A DNA stretch of 64,000 nt from Rhizobiales bacterium 64-17. Its GTDB lineage: Bacteria; Pseudomonadota; Alphaproteobacteria; Rhizobiales; Xanthobacteraceae. The notes below the pieces were generated by a model. That model searched no databases, was not told where the DNA came from, and saw only the letters and a program-made list of their open reading frames with translations. Shown here in pieces: positions 16,893-25,497 of the stretch; within the stretch, counting starts at the first letter, position 1; each line of letters begins with the position of its first letter. A program made the translations under genes and the position numbers. The stretch covers positions 28,336 through 92,335 of the forward strand of contig MKWA01000013.1 in NCBI GenBank assembly GCA_001899285.1, given 5' to 3'.

Positions 16893-19292
16893 ATGCGATC
16901 CGCTCCTGTCAGCAATCAGCCGAATATCGGTCAGCCCAGTATCGGACAACCGATGCCGCGTGCATCGACCAGGCGGCTGGTGGCGGGACGCGGGCGGTAT
17001 GTCGATGATATTCCCGCCAAGGGTGAGGTTTACGCGGCGTTCCTGCGCAGCCCGCATGCTCACGCTGCTTTCGAGGTCGTGAATATCAGCGCCGCCGCCG
17101 CGATTCCCGGTGTCGTGCGGGTGCTGACGGCAGAGGATATCGATCCAGTCTGTCCACCGTGGAAATGCGTCCTGCGCAATGCGCCGGATCTACAGTCGCC
17201 GGAACAGCGGCCGCTAGCGCGCCGGCAGGCCGTTTTCCAGGGCGAGCCGATCGCGCTCGTTGTGGCGCAATCCCGCGCTATCGCCGAGGATGCGCTGGAA
17301 CTGATCGAGGTCGAATGGTCGGAGCGACCGGCGGCGATTTCGCTGGAAGCGGCCGCCATGCCGGATGCTGTGCCGGCGCATGAAAATCTGAAATCAAATA
17401 TCTGCTGGCGCTTCGAGCATCGCTCCGGCGATCCCGACAAGGCATTTGCCGACGCCGAACATGTCGTTCAGCGCCGCCTCGTCTTCGCGCGCAAGACCGG
17501 CGTGCCGCTGGAGCCGCGTGGGATTCTCGCGAGCTATGATCCTTCGACCAACGCTCTGACCGTCCATGTTTCGCATCAGATGCCGCATCAGTTTCAGCTA
17601 CATCTGGCTGAATTGCTCGGCATGTCGCCGCTGGACGTGCGTGTCATCTGTTCCGACATCGGCGGTGCGTTCGGGATCAAAATGCACGTCTATCCCGAGG
17701 AAGTCGCGGTGTGCGCCGCGAGCCGTATCCTTGGTCGGCCGGTGAAGTTCATCGCGGATCGCGTGGAAAGTCTGAGTTCCGACGTTCACGCGCGCGAACA
17801 TATCGTCGAAGCACGCATGGCAGTGAACACCTCCGGTATGATTACGGCCATCGATGTCGACGACATCCAGGGGCTTGGCGCCTATTCCGTCTATCCGCGG
17901 TCGAGCACCGCGGAAGCCATGAGCGCGCTGCGCGCTGTCGGCGGTCCATATCGGTTCGACAATTATCATGCGCTGCTGCGGTCCGTGCTGCAGAACAAGG
18001 TAATGACCGGGCAGTACCGTTCCGTTGGCCATCCGGTGGCTGCGGCGATCACCGAGGCGCTGGTCGAAGACGCGGCGGCGGTGCGCGGCGAGGACTCGAT
18101 CGTGTTCCGCCAGCGCAATTTCCTGCCGACCGAGGCCATGCCGTGGGTCAGTCCCATGGGCGCCCGAATGATCGATCTGTCGCACCATGCCTGCCTTGAG
18201 CGGATGCTGACGCTCGTCGATTACCCGCGCTTGCGACAGGAGATAGATACGTGGCGGCAGGAGGGCCGTATCGTCGGCCTCGGGCTCGCCAGCTTCGTTG
18301 AATTCACCGCGACCGGCGCCGAAGCCTACGGCCGCGCCCATGTGCCGGTGTCGTCGCTCGATGGCGTCATGCTGACCATGGAACCGACCGGAGAGGTGAG
18401 AGCGCAGTGCTCGGCATCGGAGATCGGCCAGGGCATTCAGCAGGGGCTGGCGCAGATCATTGCTGATGCGGTAGGTGTCCGTGCCGACAAAGTGCGTGTG
18501 GCGCTTGGCGATACCGCGGCGTCGCCCCATGGCGGCGGCGCGTGGTCGTCGCGCGGTGCTGCGATCACCGGCGAAACGGCCTGGACCGCAGGCCGGAAGC
18601 TGCGGAATGAATTGCTGAATGTCGCCGCAGCGATGCTGCAAACGACTGCGGCGTCGCTCGACCTTCGCGATGGTCGTATCCTCGCTGCTGATACGGGCGC
18701 CGAGCGCATTGCGATCGGTGACGTTGCGCGAACCGCGATTTTCCATCCTTATGATTTGCCGACTGGCACCAATGCGCAGATGTCGGTCTCGCACACCTGG
18801 GGCCGTGACGCTGATCCGTTCCTGCCGACCAATGGCGTGCAGGCGTCGCTGGTCGAGATCGATCCGATCAGCGGTCTGGTGCGCCCGCTGCGGCACTGGG
18901 TGGTGGAAGATTGCGGCCGCATCATCAATCCGCTGCTGGTGGACGAACAGATTCGCGGCGGCGTGGTCCAGGGCATCGGTGAAGCTCTTTATGAGATCTG
19001 CCGCTACACGGAGGACGGGCAATACGGCAGCGGCACGCTGGCGGACTATCTGCTGCCGATGGCGGCTGACATGCCGGACATTGTCGTCGCGCATGTGGAG
19101 ACGCCGTATTCCGGATCGCAACTCGGCGCCAAAGGTGCTGGCGAAGCCGGCACCTGTGGCGCCCCGGCTGCAGTGCTGAACGCCGTCAACGACGCGTTGC
19201 GGCCTTTCAGCGGCCGGATCGATGCGATGCCGATATCTCCGGTCGATGTTTTGCGCGCGCTGGGCAAACTCCCGGCAAAGGCGGGCGCATGA
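16893..19292 (+). CDS. molybdenum hydroxylase large (molybdopterin) subunit
   Basis: A 799-residue catalytic subunit of the xanthine oxidase/CO dehydrogenase family; it hydroxylates carbon next to ring nitrogen or oxidises aldehydes. It has the N-terminal RLVAGRGRYVDDI domain, DIGGAFGIKMH, GQYRSVGHPVAA in the Mo active-site loop, CSASEIGQGIQQGLAQI, and the catalytic glutamate motif GAKGAGEAGTCGAP near residue 755. The Mo-loop lacks the CoxL-type AYRCSFR signature, so this is not a CO dehydrogenase. The middle FAD and small Fe-S subunits follow with overlapping stops and starts. No XdhC-type maturation gene is next to it. Confidence 0.92.
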   Translation: MRSAPVSNQPNIGQPSIGQPMPRASTRRLVAGRGRYVDDIPAKGEVYAAFLRSPHAHAAFEVVNISAAAAIPGVVRVLTAEDIDPVCPPWKCVLRNAPDLQSPEQRPLARRQAVFQGEPIALVVAQSRAIAEDALELIEVEWSERPAAISLEAAAMPDAVPAHENLKSNICWRFEHRSGDPDKAFADAEHVVQRRLVFARKTGVPLEPRGILASYDPSTNALTVHVSHQMPHQFQLHLAELLGMSPLDVRVICSDIGGAFGIKMHVYPEEVAVCAASRILGRPVKFIADRVESLSSDVHAREHIVEARMAVNTSGMITAIDVDDIQGLGAYSVYPRSSTAEAMSALRAVGGPYRFDNYHALLRSVLQNKVMTGQYRSVGHPVAAAITEALVEDAAAVRGEDSIVFRQRNFLPTEAMPWVSPMGARMIDLSHHACLERMLTLVDYPRLRQEIDTWRQEGRIVGLGLASFVEFTATGAEAYGRAHVPVSSLDGVMLTMEPTGEVRAQCSASEIGQGIQQGLAQIIADAVGVRADKVRVALGDTAASPHGGGAWSSRGAAITGETAWTAGRKLRNELLNVAAAMLQTTAASLDLRDGRILAADTGAERIAIGDVARTAIFHPYDLPTGTNAQMSVSHTWGRDADPFLPTNGVQASLVEIDPISGLVRPLRHWVVEDCGRIINPLLVDEQIRGGVVQGIGEALYEICRYTEDGQYGSGTLADYLLPMAADMPDIVVAHVETPYSGSQLGAKGAGEAGTCGAPAAVLNAVNDALRPFSGRIDAMPISPVDVLRALGKLPAKAGA

Positions 19293-20170
19293 AGCCGCCT
19301 CGGTTTGACTATCTCCGGCCGCAAACGCTGGCCGAAGCCGTGGAATTGCTCGATCGGCATGGTGGCGACGCCGCCATCCTGGCGGGTGGGCAAAGCCTGA
19401 TGCCGATGTTGAACTTGCGTGTGGCGCAGCCTGCGGTGCTGATCGACATCAACGCGGTGCCGGAACTGGACAGGATTGGCCGGAGCGGCGACCGGTTGTC
19501 GATCGGCGGCCGCGCGCGCCATAACGACGTCTTTCGCTCTGCCGAGGTGGCACAGGCCGCGCCGTTGTTGACGGTCGCGCTGGAGCATGTCGCCCATGAA
19601 GCGATCCGCAATCGCGGCACGCTCGGCGGCAGCCTGGCGCTTGCCGATCCGGCCGCGGAGCTTCCCGCCTGCATGGTGTGCCTCGACGCCGAGATTGTCA
19701 CGGCGTCGGTGAAGGGTGAGCGCCGCATCCCGGCGGGCGCATTCTTTCAAGGGCTTTATACCACGACGCTCGAACCGAACGAAATTCTGGCGCGGGTCGA
19801 TGTGCCGGCGGCTGGCACAGATTGGCGCTTCGGCTTCGACGAAGTCGCACGGCGGCGTGGCGATTTCGCCATGGCCGGTGTCGCGGTTGCCGTGCGCGAG
19901 GAATCCAAAGCCGTCGCTGAATGCCGGATCAGCCTTCTGGGTGTCGAAATGTCGCCACGGCGTATGGAGGCCGTTGAGATGTGTTTGCTTGATGCGCCGC
20001 TCGGCACGGCCGCCAACATTGTGGCGGCTCAATCAGCTTTGCGCGACACGCTTGAGCCGATCGAGGGCAGCGAGATTCCGCCAGAATATCGCATCCAGAT
20101 AGCCCACGAACTGTTGGCTCGCGTCATTCGCGCTATGGCCGCGCCCGTTAGCGGGAAGAGGACGCATTGA
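19289..20170 (+). CDS. molybdenum hydroxylase FAD-binding (medium) subunit
   Basis: A 293-residue CoxM/CutM-type subunit. FAD motifs are AILAGGQSLMPMLNLR (residues ~30-45) and IRNRGTLGGSLALADPAAE (~109-128), which match the usual AGGxSL and TIGG blocks. It carries electrons from the Fe-S subunit to the acceptor. It starts at an ATG overlapping the large-subunit stop (ATGA) and ends in a 1-nt overlap with the small-subunit ATG. Confidence 0.93.
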   Translation: MKPPRFDYLRPQTLAEAVELLDRHGGDAAILAGGQSLMPMLNLRVAQPAVLIDINAVPELDRIGRSGDRLSIGGRARHNDVFRSAEVAQAAPLLTVALEHVAHEAIRNRGTLGGSLALADPAAELPACMVCLDAEIVTASVKGERRIPAGAFFQGLYTTTLEPNEILARVDVPAAGTDWRFGFDEVARRRGDFAMAGVAVAVREESKAVAECRISLLGVEMSPRRMEAVEMCLLDAPLGTAANIVAAQSALRDTLEPIEGSEIPPEYRIQIAHELLARVIRAMAAPVSGKRTH

Positions 20171-20670
20171 TGATGGCTTCTGACGAGCCGATGGCGGAAA
20201 TTTCCTGCACGGTCAATGGCCAGCCGGTGCGCGCGCATGTGCCGCTGCGTCAGTCGCTGGTCGATTTCGTGCGGCACGGACTGGGCCTGACCGGTAGCCA
20301 TGTCGGTTGCGAACATGGTGTGTGCGGTGCCTGTCATGCGGTGGTCGATGGTCGCGTGGTACGGGGCTGTCTGATGCTGGCGGTTCAGGTGGATGGCCGG
20401 ACGGTCACGACTATCGAGACCGATCAGCCGACCGCGCAAATGCGTGCTTTACAGGACACCTTTTTCGAACGCGCTGCGTTGCAGTGCGGCTTCTGCACCC
20501 CCGGCATGATTCTGCAAGCCTCCGAGTTGCTGACACGAACCGCCGCGCCGACACGCGCGGAGATCCGTGACGCGCTGTCCGGAAATTATTGTCGCTGCAC
20601 CGGCTATCACGCGATCGTCGATGCTGTCGAAACCGCCGCGGCGCGATTGCGCGACAAGGCGGCGGCATGA
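20170..20670 (+). CDS. molybdenum hydroxylase [2Fe-2S] (small) subunit
   Basis: A 166-residue CoxS-type subunit with two 2Fe-2S sites. The plant-ferredoxin type cluster is in VGCEHGVCGACHAVVDG with a fourth cysteine in RGCLML; the helical-domain cluster is in QCGFCTPGM and NYCRCTGYHAIV. ATG 20170 is preferred over the in-frame TTG at 20167; ATG 20173 is also possible. It completes the three-subunit enzyme; the ABC transporter genes start 68 nt downstream. Confidence 0.94.
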   Translation: MMASDEPMAEISCTVNGQPVRAHVPLRQSLVDFVRHGLGLTGSHVGCEHGVCGACHAVVDGRVVRGCLMLAVQVDGRTVTTIETDQPTAQMRALQDTFFERAALQCGFCTPGMILQASELLTRTAAPTRAEIRDALSGNYCRCTGYHAIVDAVETAAARLRDKAAA

Positions 20671-20738
20671 CGCCGGTCGAAGATTGTTGAACCAGAGACT
20701 TCGCTGCGAAACCGAGGCACCATCAAGGAGACATCAAG

Positions 20739-21767
20739 ATGACCTTCAGCCGACGTTCTGCAATTCTGCTGGCAACCCTTGGCATGGGGGTGACGATCAT
20801 GTCGCAAGCGGCTCATGCCGTCGATCGTGTCCGTTTTATCATCGACTGGTCGTTCCAGGGCCAGCACGCGATGTTTACGATGCCGGTTGATGACGGCACT
20901 TACAGCAAGCTCGGTTTGCAGGTGACTGTGGACCGCGGCGCGGGCTCCGGCGACACCGTCGCCAAAGTGGCGAGCGGAGCCTACGACATGGGCATTGCCG
21001 ATTTCTACTCGATGGTGCGGTTCAACGCCGAAAACCCCGATCACAAGCTGATCGCGGTGATGATGGTGGACGATAAATCCGCGCTTGCCGTGGAGATGAA
21101 GGCGACAAGTCCGATCAAGACGCCACAGGATCTCAACGGCAAGACGCTCGCCGCCCCGGTCGGCGATGCCACCCGTCAGCTCTTCCCGCTGTTCGCGGCC
21201 GCCAACAAGATCGACGAGAAGTCAATCAAATGGATCAACGTTTCGCCGGAGTTGCGCGAGCCACTCCTGATTCGCGGCGAAGCCGATGCGATCACCGGGC
21301 ATTTGACGACGGTGATGCTGAATTTCCGTAATATCAATGTGAAGCCCTCCGATATCCGAGTGATGCCGTATATCGACTTCGGCGTGAATCTGCTGGGTCA
21401 TGCCATCGTCGTGAAGCCTGATTTCGCGGCCAAAAACCCGGAGCTGGTTCGTAATTTCATTCGCGGGTCCGTCCATGGCTTCAATGCGATGATCAAGGAT
21501 CCAGATGCGGCGGTCGCCTCTATCAAGAAGCGCGATCCGCTCATCAATGCTGATCTTGAAAAAGATCGCATCAAGATGTCGCTCGATTATCGCATGGTCA
21601 GTGAAAACGTTCGCAAGAATGGCATCAGCAACGTCGATCCGCAGCGGATCGATGCTTCGCTCAGGGATGTCGCCAAGCCGTTCGGCATCAAGACAGTGCC
21701 AGTGGCCGCTGAGGTCTATACCGACAAGTATCTGCCGCCACGCAGTGACATGCAGCTTGCGAAGTAG
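20739..21767 (+). CDS. NitT/TauT-type ABC transporter substrate-binding protein
   Basis: A 342-residue periplasmic binding protein of the NMT1/THI5/SsuA-like class. A Sec signal peptide ends near residue 27 (MSQAAHAVDRVRF). The core contains RFIIDWSFQGQHAMF, DRGAGSGDTVAKVASGAYDMG and SPIKTPQDLNGKTLAAPVGDA. Proteins of this class bind aromatic or pyrimidine-type compounds, sulfonates or nitrate. It opens an SBP - ATPase - permease set downstream of the molybdenum hydroxylase. AAGGAG precedes the ATG. Confidence 0.9.
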   Translation: MTFSRRSAILLATLGMGVTIMSQAAHAVDRVRFIIDWSFQGQHAMFTMPVDDGTYSKLGLQVTVDRGAGSGDTVAKVASGAYDMGIADFYSMVRFNAENPDHKLIAVMMVDDKSALAVEMKATSPIKTPQDLNGKTLAAPVGDATRQLFPLFAAANKIDEKSIKWINVSPELREPLLIRGEADAITGHLTTVMLNFRNINVKPSDIRVMPYIDFGVNLLGHAIVVKPDFAAKNPELVRNFIRGSVHGFNAMIKDPDAAVASIKKRDPLINADLEKDRIKMSLDYRMVSENVRKNGISNVDPQRIDASLRDVAKPFGIKTVPVAAEVYTDKYLPPRSDMQLAK

Positions 21768-21789
21768 CGGATCACGCGCCAAGCAGGTC

Positions 21790-22635
21790 ATGACCGGCGA
21801 GAGTGCAGCAATGCATGTAACCGCACGAACCGAAAAACCCGCCGATGCACGCTTCGTGCATGTACACGGCGCCAGCCTTGACTACGGCGAGGACGGCGAA
21901 GGCTTCCTCGCCCTCAAGGATATGTCGCTCGATATCGGCCGCGGCGAGTTTGCCGCGGTCGTTGGACCGTCAGGGTGCGGCAAATCTACCTTGATGAAGT
22001 TGATCTCGGGTCTCACACCGCGCAGCGCCGGTGAGGTCGAGGTTAATGGGGCGGATGTGACACGCCCGCTCAAGATTGTCGGCATGGCGTTTCAGAATCC
22101 GGCGTTGCTGCCGTGGCGGACGGTGCTCGAAAACGTATTGCTGCCGATCCAGGTGGTACGCCCGCATCGCTCCGACTATCGCGTCAACAAGGCACCATTT
22201 ATCGAGCGCGCCCGAGCGCTGCTGGCGAAAGTCGGGTTGGCCGGCGTCGAGGAGCGTTATGGCTGGCAGTTATCCGGCGGCATGCAGCAGCGTGTCTCGC
22301 TCTGCCGAGCTTTGATTCATGAGCCGGAAATCCTGCTGCTCGACGAGCCGTTCGGCGCGCTCGATGCGTTCACGCGCGAGGAATTGTGGGGTGTCTTGCA
22401 AGACCTGTGGTGCGAGCGCGGCTTCACGGTGCTGCTTGTGACCCACGACCTGCCGGAGGCGGTATTCCTGGCGGATCGGGTGCATGTGATTTCCAATCGT
22501 CCGGGCCGGGTCATCTACACGACAGACATCGACCTGCCGCGGCCGCGAACGCAGGAGGTCTGTTTCACGCCGCGCTTCGTGGAGTATGTGCACGAATTGC
22601 GGTCCCATATCAGCCAGGCGAGGCAGGTGATATGA
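21790..22635 (+). CDS. NitT/TauT-type ABC transporter ATPase
   Basis: A 281-residue ATP-binding subunit with Walker A GPSGCGKST, Q-loop AFQNPALLPWR, signature LSGGMQQRVSLCRAL, Walker B EILLLDEPFGALD and the switch histidine in VTHDLPEAVFLADRV. The start could be ATG 21790 or ATG 21811. The stop overlaps the permease ATG (ATGA). It energises import of the locus substrate. Confidence 0.93.
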   Translation: MTGESAAMHVTARTEKPADARFVHVHGASLDYGEDGEGFLALKDMSLDIGRGEFAAVVGPSGCGKSTLMKLISGLTPRSAGEVEVNGADVTRPLKIVGMAFQNPALLPWRTVLENVLLPIQVVRPHRSDYRVNKAPFIERARALLAKVGLAGVEERYGWQLSGGMQQRVSLCRALIHEPEILLLDEPFGALDAFTREELWGVLQDLWCERGFTVLLVTHDLPEAVFLADRVHVISNRPGRVIYTTDIDLPRPRTQEVCFTPRFVEYVHELRSHISQARQVI

Positions 22636-23411
22636 GCCGCAAAAGAACCTTGCGTCGCGCGCTCTACACGCTGAGTCCATGGCTCGCGACGATCGGTTTC
22701 TTCGTGATCTGGGAAGTGGGGTGTCGTGTGCTCAACGTGCCGCCATTCATTTTACCGACGCCGAGTGCTGCGGTCGCCGCCCTGATCCAGTATTCCGACG
22801 GAATCTGGCTGAATGCCAGCCACACGATGATCACCACGCTGGCCGGATTTGCGCTCGCTGTCGCATTCGGCATCGCGCTCGGTGTTGTCGTCGGCGCATC
22901 GCCGCTGCTCTATCGCGCACTAAACCCGCTATTGATCGGTTTCAATTCCATTCCGAAGGTGGCGATGGTGCCGATCCTGGTGCTATGGTTCGGGATCGGG
23001 ACGGTCCCTGCGATCCTCACGGCTTTTCTGGTCGCGTTCTTTCCGATCACGGTGAATGTTGCGACCGGAATCGCGACGATGGAGCCCGAGTTGCGTGACG
23101 TGTTGCGTTCGCTCGGTGCCAGCAAAGCGGATATCTTGCTGCGTGTGGGGTTGCCGCGCTCGATGCCTTATTTCTTCGCTTCGTTGAAGATCGCCATCAC
23201 GCTGGCATTTGTCGGCGCGGTCATTTCCGAAACGGTCGCGTCGAATGTCGGGATCGGATATCTGATGATGTCGGCGAGCGCAACGTTCCGCGTGCCACTG
23301 GTGTTTGCAGCGCTGCTGGTGATCGCGGCCATGGGCATCCTCATGTATGCGGTCGCAGCCTATTTCGAGCGCCATTTCACCGGCTGGGCGACGCGCAGCG
23401 AGACTGGTTGA
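22632..23411 (+). CDS. NitT/TauT-type ABC transporter permease
   Basis: A 259-residue inner-membrane permease with about six hydrophobic segments (first at ~15-33). It has the EAA-type loop ELRDVLRSLGASKADILLRVGLP, which contacts the ATPase, and the binding-protein-dependent transport domain. The ATG at 22632 overlaps the ATPase stop. It is the last gene of the plus-strand arm; 147 nt separate it from the convergent LysR gene. Confidence 0.93.
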   Translation: MSRKRTLRRALYTLSPWLATIGFFVIWEVGCRVLNVPPFILPTPSAAVAALIQYSDGIWLNASHTMITTLAGFALAVAFGIALGVVVGASPLLYRALNPLLIGFNSIPKVAMVPILVLWFGIGTVPAILTAFLVAFFPITVNVATGIATMEPELRDVLRSLGASKADILLRVGLPRSMPYFFASLKIAITLAFVGAVISETVASNVGIGYLMMSASATFRVPLVFAALLVIAAMGILMYAVAAYFERHFTGWATRSETG

Positions 23412-23558
23412 GTAGCAACGCGTTGAATTATCGTGGCTAACGACAGGTTGATCTAACGGAACGTCGCGCCGGCTGGCCGCGGATCGTCGGGCTGGGGTCA
23501 CTTCAACGGGCGATACACGACCTGTCGAAAACGGCCAGATAAGCCGAGGTAACAAGAT

Positions 23559-24452
23559 TTATTGTCGTTCCTGGATCTTCACTTTGCTTACCACCTCAAT
23601 AAATGCGCGAACCGCTGGTGAAGTGTTTGATTTCCGCCATGCCATGGCGAACTCAACATATGCGGTGCGTTCCCGTAACGGTCGGAATTCAACTTCGGTC
23701 AGACGGAATTTCTGTGCGACGGACGGCACGATTGCCACGCCAACTCCAGCGGCCACCAGCCCAATTTGTGATTCCAAGGGTGATATGTCCTGCACAATGT
23801 TGGGCATGAATCCGGCATGCGTACATAAATCAATCACCTTGTTGTAAAAGCCGAAATTTCGCGATCGCGGAAATACCAAAAAATCCGATCCAGACAGTTC
23901 GTTGACCGATATAGTTTTCTGGCGCGTTAGAGGGTGCCCGGACGGCAAGGCCACGGTCAACTTGTCCCGTAACAAGACCCTTGTCGCAATCGCATCGTTG
24001 TCGACGGGCAGAATAATGAAACCAATGTCGATGCGCTGATCCAGCAAGGCATCGAGTTGTGACGTGACCGGCACGTTCCGAAGGGATAGCTCCACATCGG
24101 GGAAATTTCGCCGAAAATGTCGCAGAAGCGCTGGTGTAAACGTATAGACCGCAGACCCGCCAAATCCGAGGGCTAACGTGCCGACCTGTCCTTTGGCAGC
24201 GCGTTGAGTTGTTTTGATCGCACCTTCCAGGCGCGGCAGTATCTCTCGAAGTTCCTGATGTAGCGCGGTGCCCGCTTCCGTGATCGTCACGCCATGTTTG
24301 TTGCGGTTGAACAAGGTCGTGCCGATCTCCGCCTCAAGATTGGCGATTTGTCGACTGAGCGGCGGCTGGGATATTCCCACGCGTTTTGCCGCGCGCACGA
24401 AACTCAACTCTTCTGCGACCGCCATGAAGTAGCGAAGCTGGCGCAATTCCAT
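23559..24452 (-). CDS. LysR family transcriptional regulator
   Basis: A 297-residue LTTR. The N-terminal helix-turn-helix is MELRQLRYFMAVAEELSF with VGISQPPLSRQIANLEAEIG; a periplasmic-binding-like effector domain follows. It is divergent from the FAH - Bug - cupin - hydrolase genes, the standard arrangement for an LTTR controlling an aromatic pathway. A partial operator (24457-24472) lies only 4 nt upstream of its ATG, which points to autoregulation. The set of neighbours suggests a gentisate/salicylate-like ring-cleavage pathway as its target. Confidence 0.94.
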   Translation of the reverse strand: MELRQLRYFMAVAEELSFVRAAKRVGISQPPLSRQIANLEAEIGTTLFNRNKHGVTITEAGTALHQELREILPRLEGAIKTTQRAAKGQVGTLALGFGGSAVYTFTPALLRHFRRNFPDVELSLRNVPVTSQLDALLDQRIDIGFIILPVDNDAIATRVLLRDKLTVALPSGHPLTRQKTISVNELSGSDFLVFPRSRNFGFYNKVIDLCTHAGFMPNIVQDISPLESQIGLVAAGVGVAIVPSVAQKFRLTEVEFRPLRERTAYVEFAMAWRKSNTSPAVRAFIEVVSKVKIQERQ

Positions 24453-24456
24453 ATCA

Positions 24457-24499
24457 TTACCGTTTGGGTATTACCGAGGTGCTTAATATATATTGGACG
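24457..24499 (+). promoter_or_regulatory. LysR operator plus promoter A, upstream of the FAH gene
   Basis: TTACCGTTTGGGTATT (24457-24472; on the other strand AATACCCAAACGGTAA) is followed, 14 nt after GGTATT, by TATATATTGGACG (24487-24499). The same operator core, 14-nt gap and 13-bp block recur at 25397-25441. TATATT/TATATA fits a -10 element. Confidence 0.65.
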
Positions 24500-24546
24500 A
24501 TATTTCGTGCCGCCGCTACTGCTCGCGAAAATAGAGGGCTGTTGCG

Positions 24547-25398
24547 ATGCGTTTAGCGCGGTTTGACGATGATCGTTTGGGGCTTGTGCGTAACGGCGAT
24601 CTGCTGGATGTTTCTGAAGCGCTTGAGATCTTGCCACGGCATCGCTGGCCGTTGCCTTACGGCGACCCATTGATCACTCATTTGGGGGCTGTGCTGGAGC
24701 GCGTTCGGGCCATCGCTCCTCGCGCTCAGATTCATAAAATCGACTCAGTAAAGCTGCTCAGCCCGGTCGCTAACGCGAGCAAAATCATTGCCGCGCCGGT
24801 CAATTATCTCAAGCATGTAGCTGAGGCGCGGGCAGACGCTGGCATTCATTTCGGTGCGGATATCAAGACCATCGATCACTATGGATTGTTCCTGAAATCG
24901 AACACTTCGGTGATTGGCGCCGGCGAACCGATTATCGTTCCAAATATCGGTCGTCGGGTTGACCATGAGATCGAGGTTGCCGTCGTCATCGGTAAAAATT
25001 GCAAGGATGTGTCCGAAGCGGAGGCGTTGTCGGTGGTGTGTGGTTACGCCATGGCGCTCGACATGTCTGTGCGCGGGCTGGAAGACCGAAGCTGGCGCAA
25101 ATCATACGACAGTTTCAGCGTGATTGGGCCGTGGTTGGTCACGGCCGACGAAATTGCCGATAGTGCAGCATTGAATTTCGAGATCAGTGTCAATGGCGAG
25201 CGACGCCAACATTCCAATACCCGGAAATTGATTTTTTCCATTCCGAAACTGATTGCCTATGCCTCGACAGCCTACCGGCTTTATCCAGGTGACATCATCA
25301 TGACGGGCACGCCGGAGGGCGTGGGGCCGGTCACCTCGGGCGATCGTTTGACATGCCGTGTCGATGGCATCGGGACCATGAATGTTCGGGTGGCATGA
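24547..25398 (+). CDS. fumarylacetoacetate hydrolase (FAH) family protein
   Basis: A 283-residue protein with an N-terminal RLARFDDDRLGLV cap and the FAH catalytic domain: NYLKHVAEA, a metal-binding glutamate pair in RRVDHEIEVAVVIGK, YAMALDMSVRGLE and GDIIMTGTPEGVGPV. The family cleaves C-C bonds of acylpyruvates, or isomerises and hydrates related oxo-acids. With the gentisate-dioxygenase-like gene downstream it could be a fumarylpyruvate or related acylpyruvate hydrolase. The start is the ATG at 24547; the stop lies inside the second LysR operator. Confidence 0.88.
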   Translation: MRLARFDDDRLGLVRNGDLLDVSEALEILPRHRWPLPYGDPLITHLGAVLERVRAIAPRAQIHKIDSVKLLSPVANASKIIAAPVNYLKHVAEARADAGIHFGADIKTIDHYGLFLKSNTSVIGAGEPIIVPNIGRRVDHEIEVAVVIGKNCKDVSEAEALSVVCGYAMALDMSVRGLEDRSWRKSYDSFSVIGPWLVTADEIADSAALNFEISVNGERRQHSNTRKLIFSIPKLIAYASTAYRLYPGDIIMTGTPEGVGPVTSGDRLTCRVDGIGTMNVRVA

Positions 25399-25441
25399 AT
25401 ACCCAAAAGGTATTCATCTGATACCAACTATATATTGGACG
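25397..25441 (+). promoter_or_regulatory. LysR operator plus promoter B, upstream of the Bug protein gene
   Basis: GAATACC-CAAAA-GGTATTC (25397-25415) is a perfect 7-bp-arm inverted repeat overlapping the FAH stop codon. TATATATTGGACG (25429-25441) follows GGTATT by 14 nt, exactly as in promoter A. This implies a second LysR-controlled promoter inside the cluster. Confidence 0.68.
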
Positions 25442-25497
25442 TCTCACGGTTGCCGTCGTTAGTTGGCGCGATAAAAATCAAAATGAAGGGTGGAGAC

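Noticed and set aside
17598..19121. Long minus-strand open frame (507 codons) opposite the molybdenum hydroxylase gene
   Set aside because: Arg/His/Asp-rich shadow translation with no family motif; the plus strand has a full-length conserved enzyme.
16893..20670. CO dehydrogenase (CoxLMS)
   Set aside because: The large subunit lacks the AYRCSFR loop that marks form I CO dehydrogenase; it reads YRSVGHP instead.
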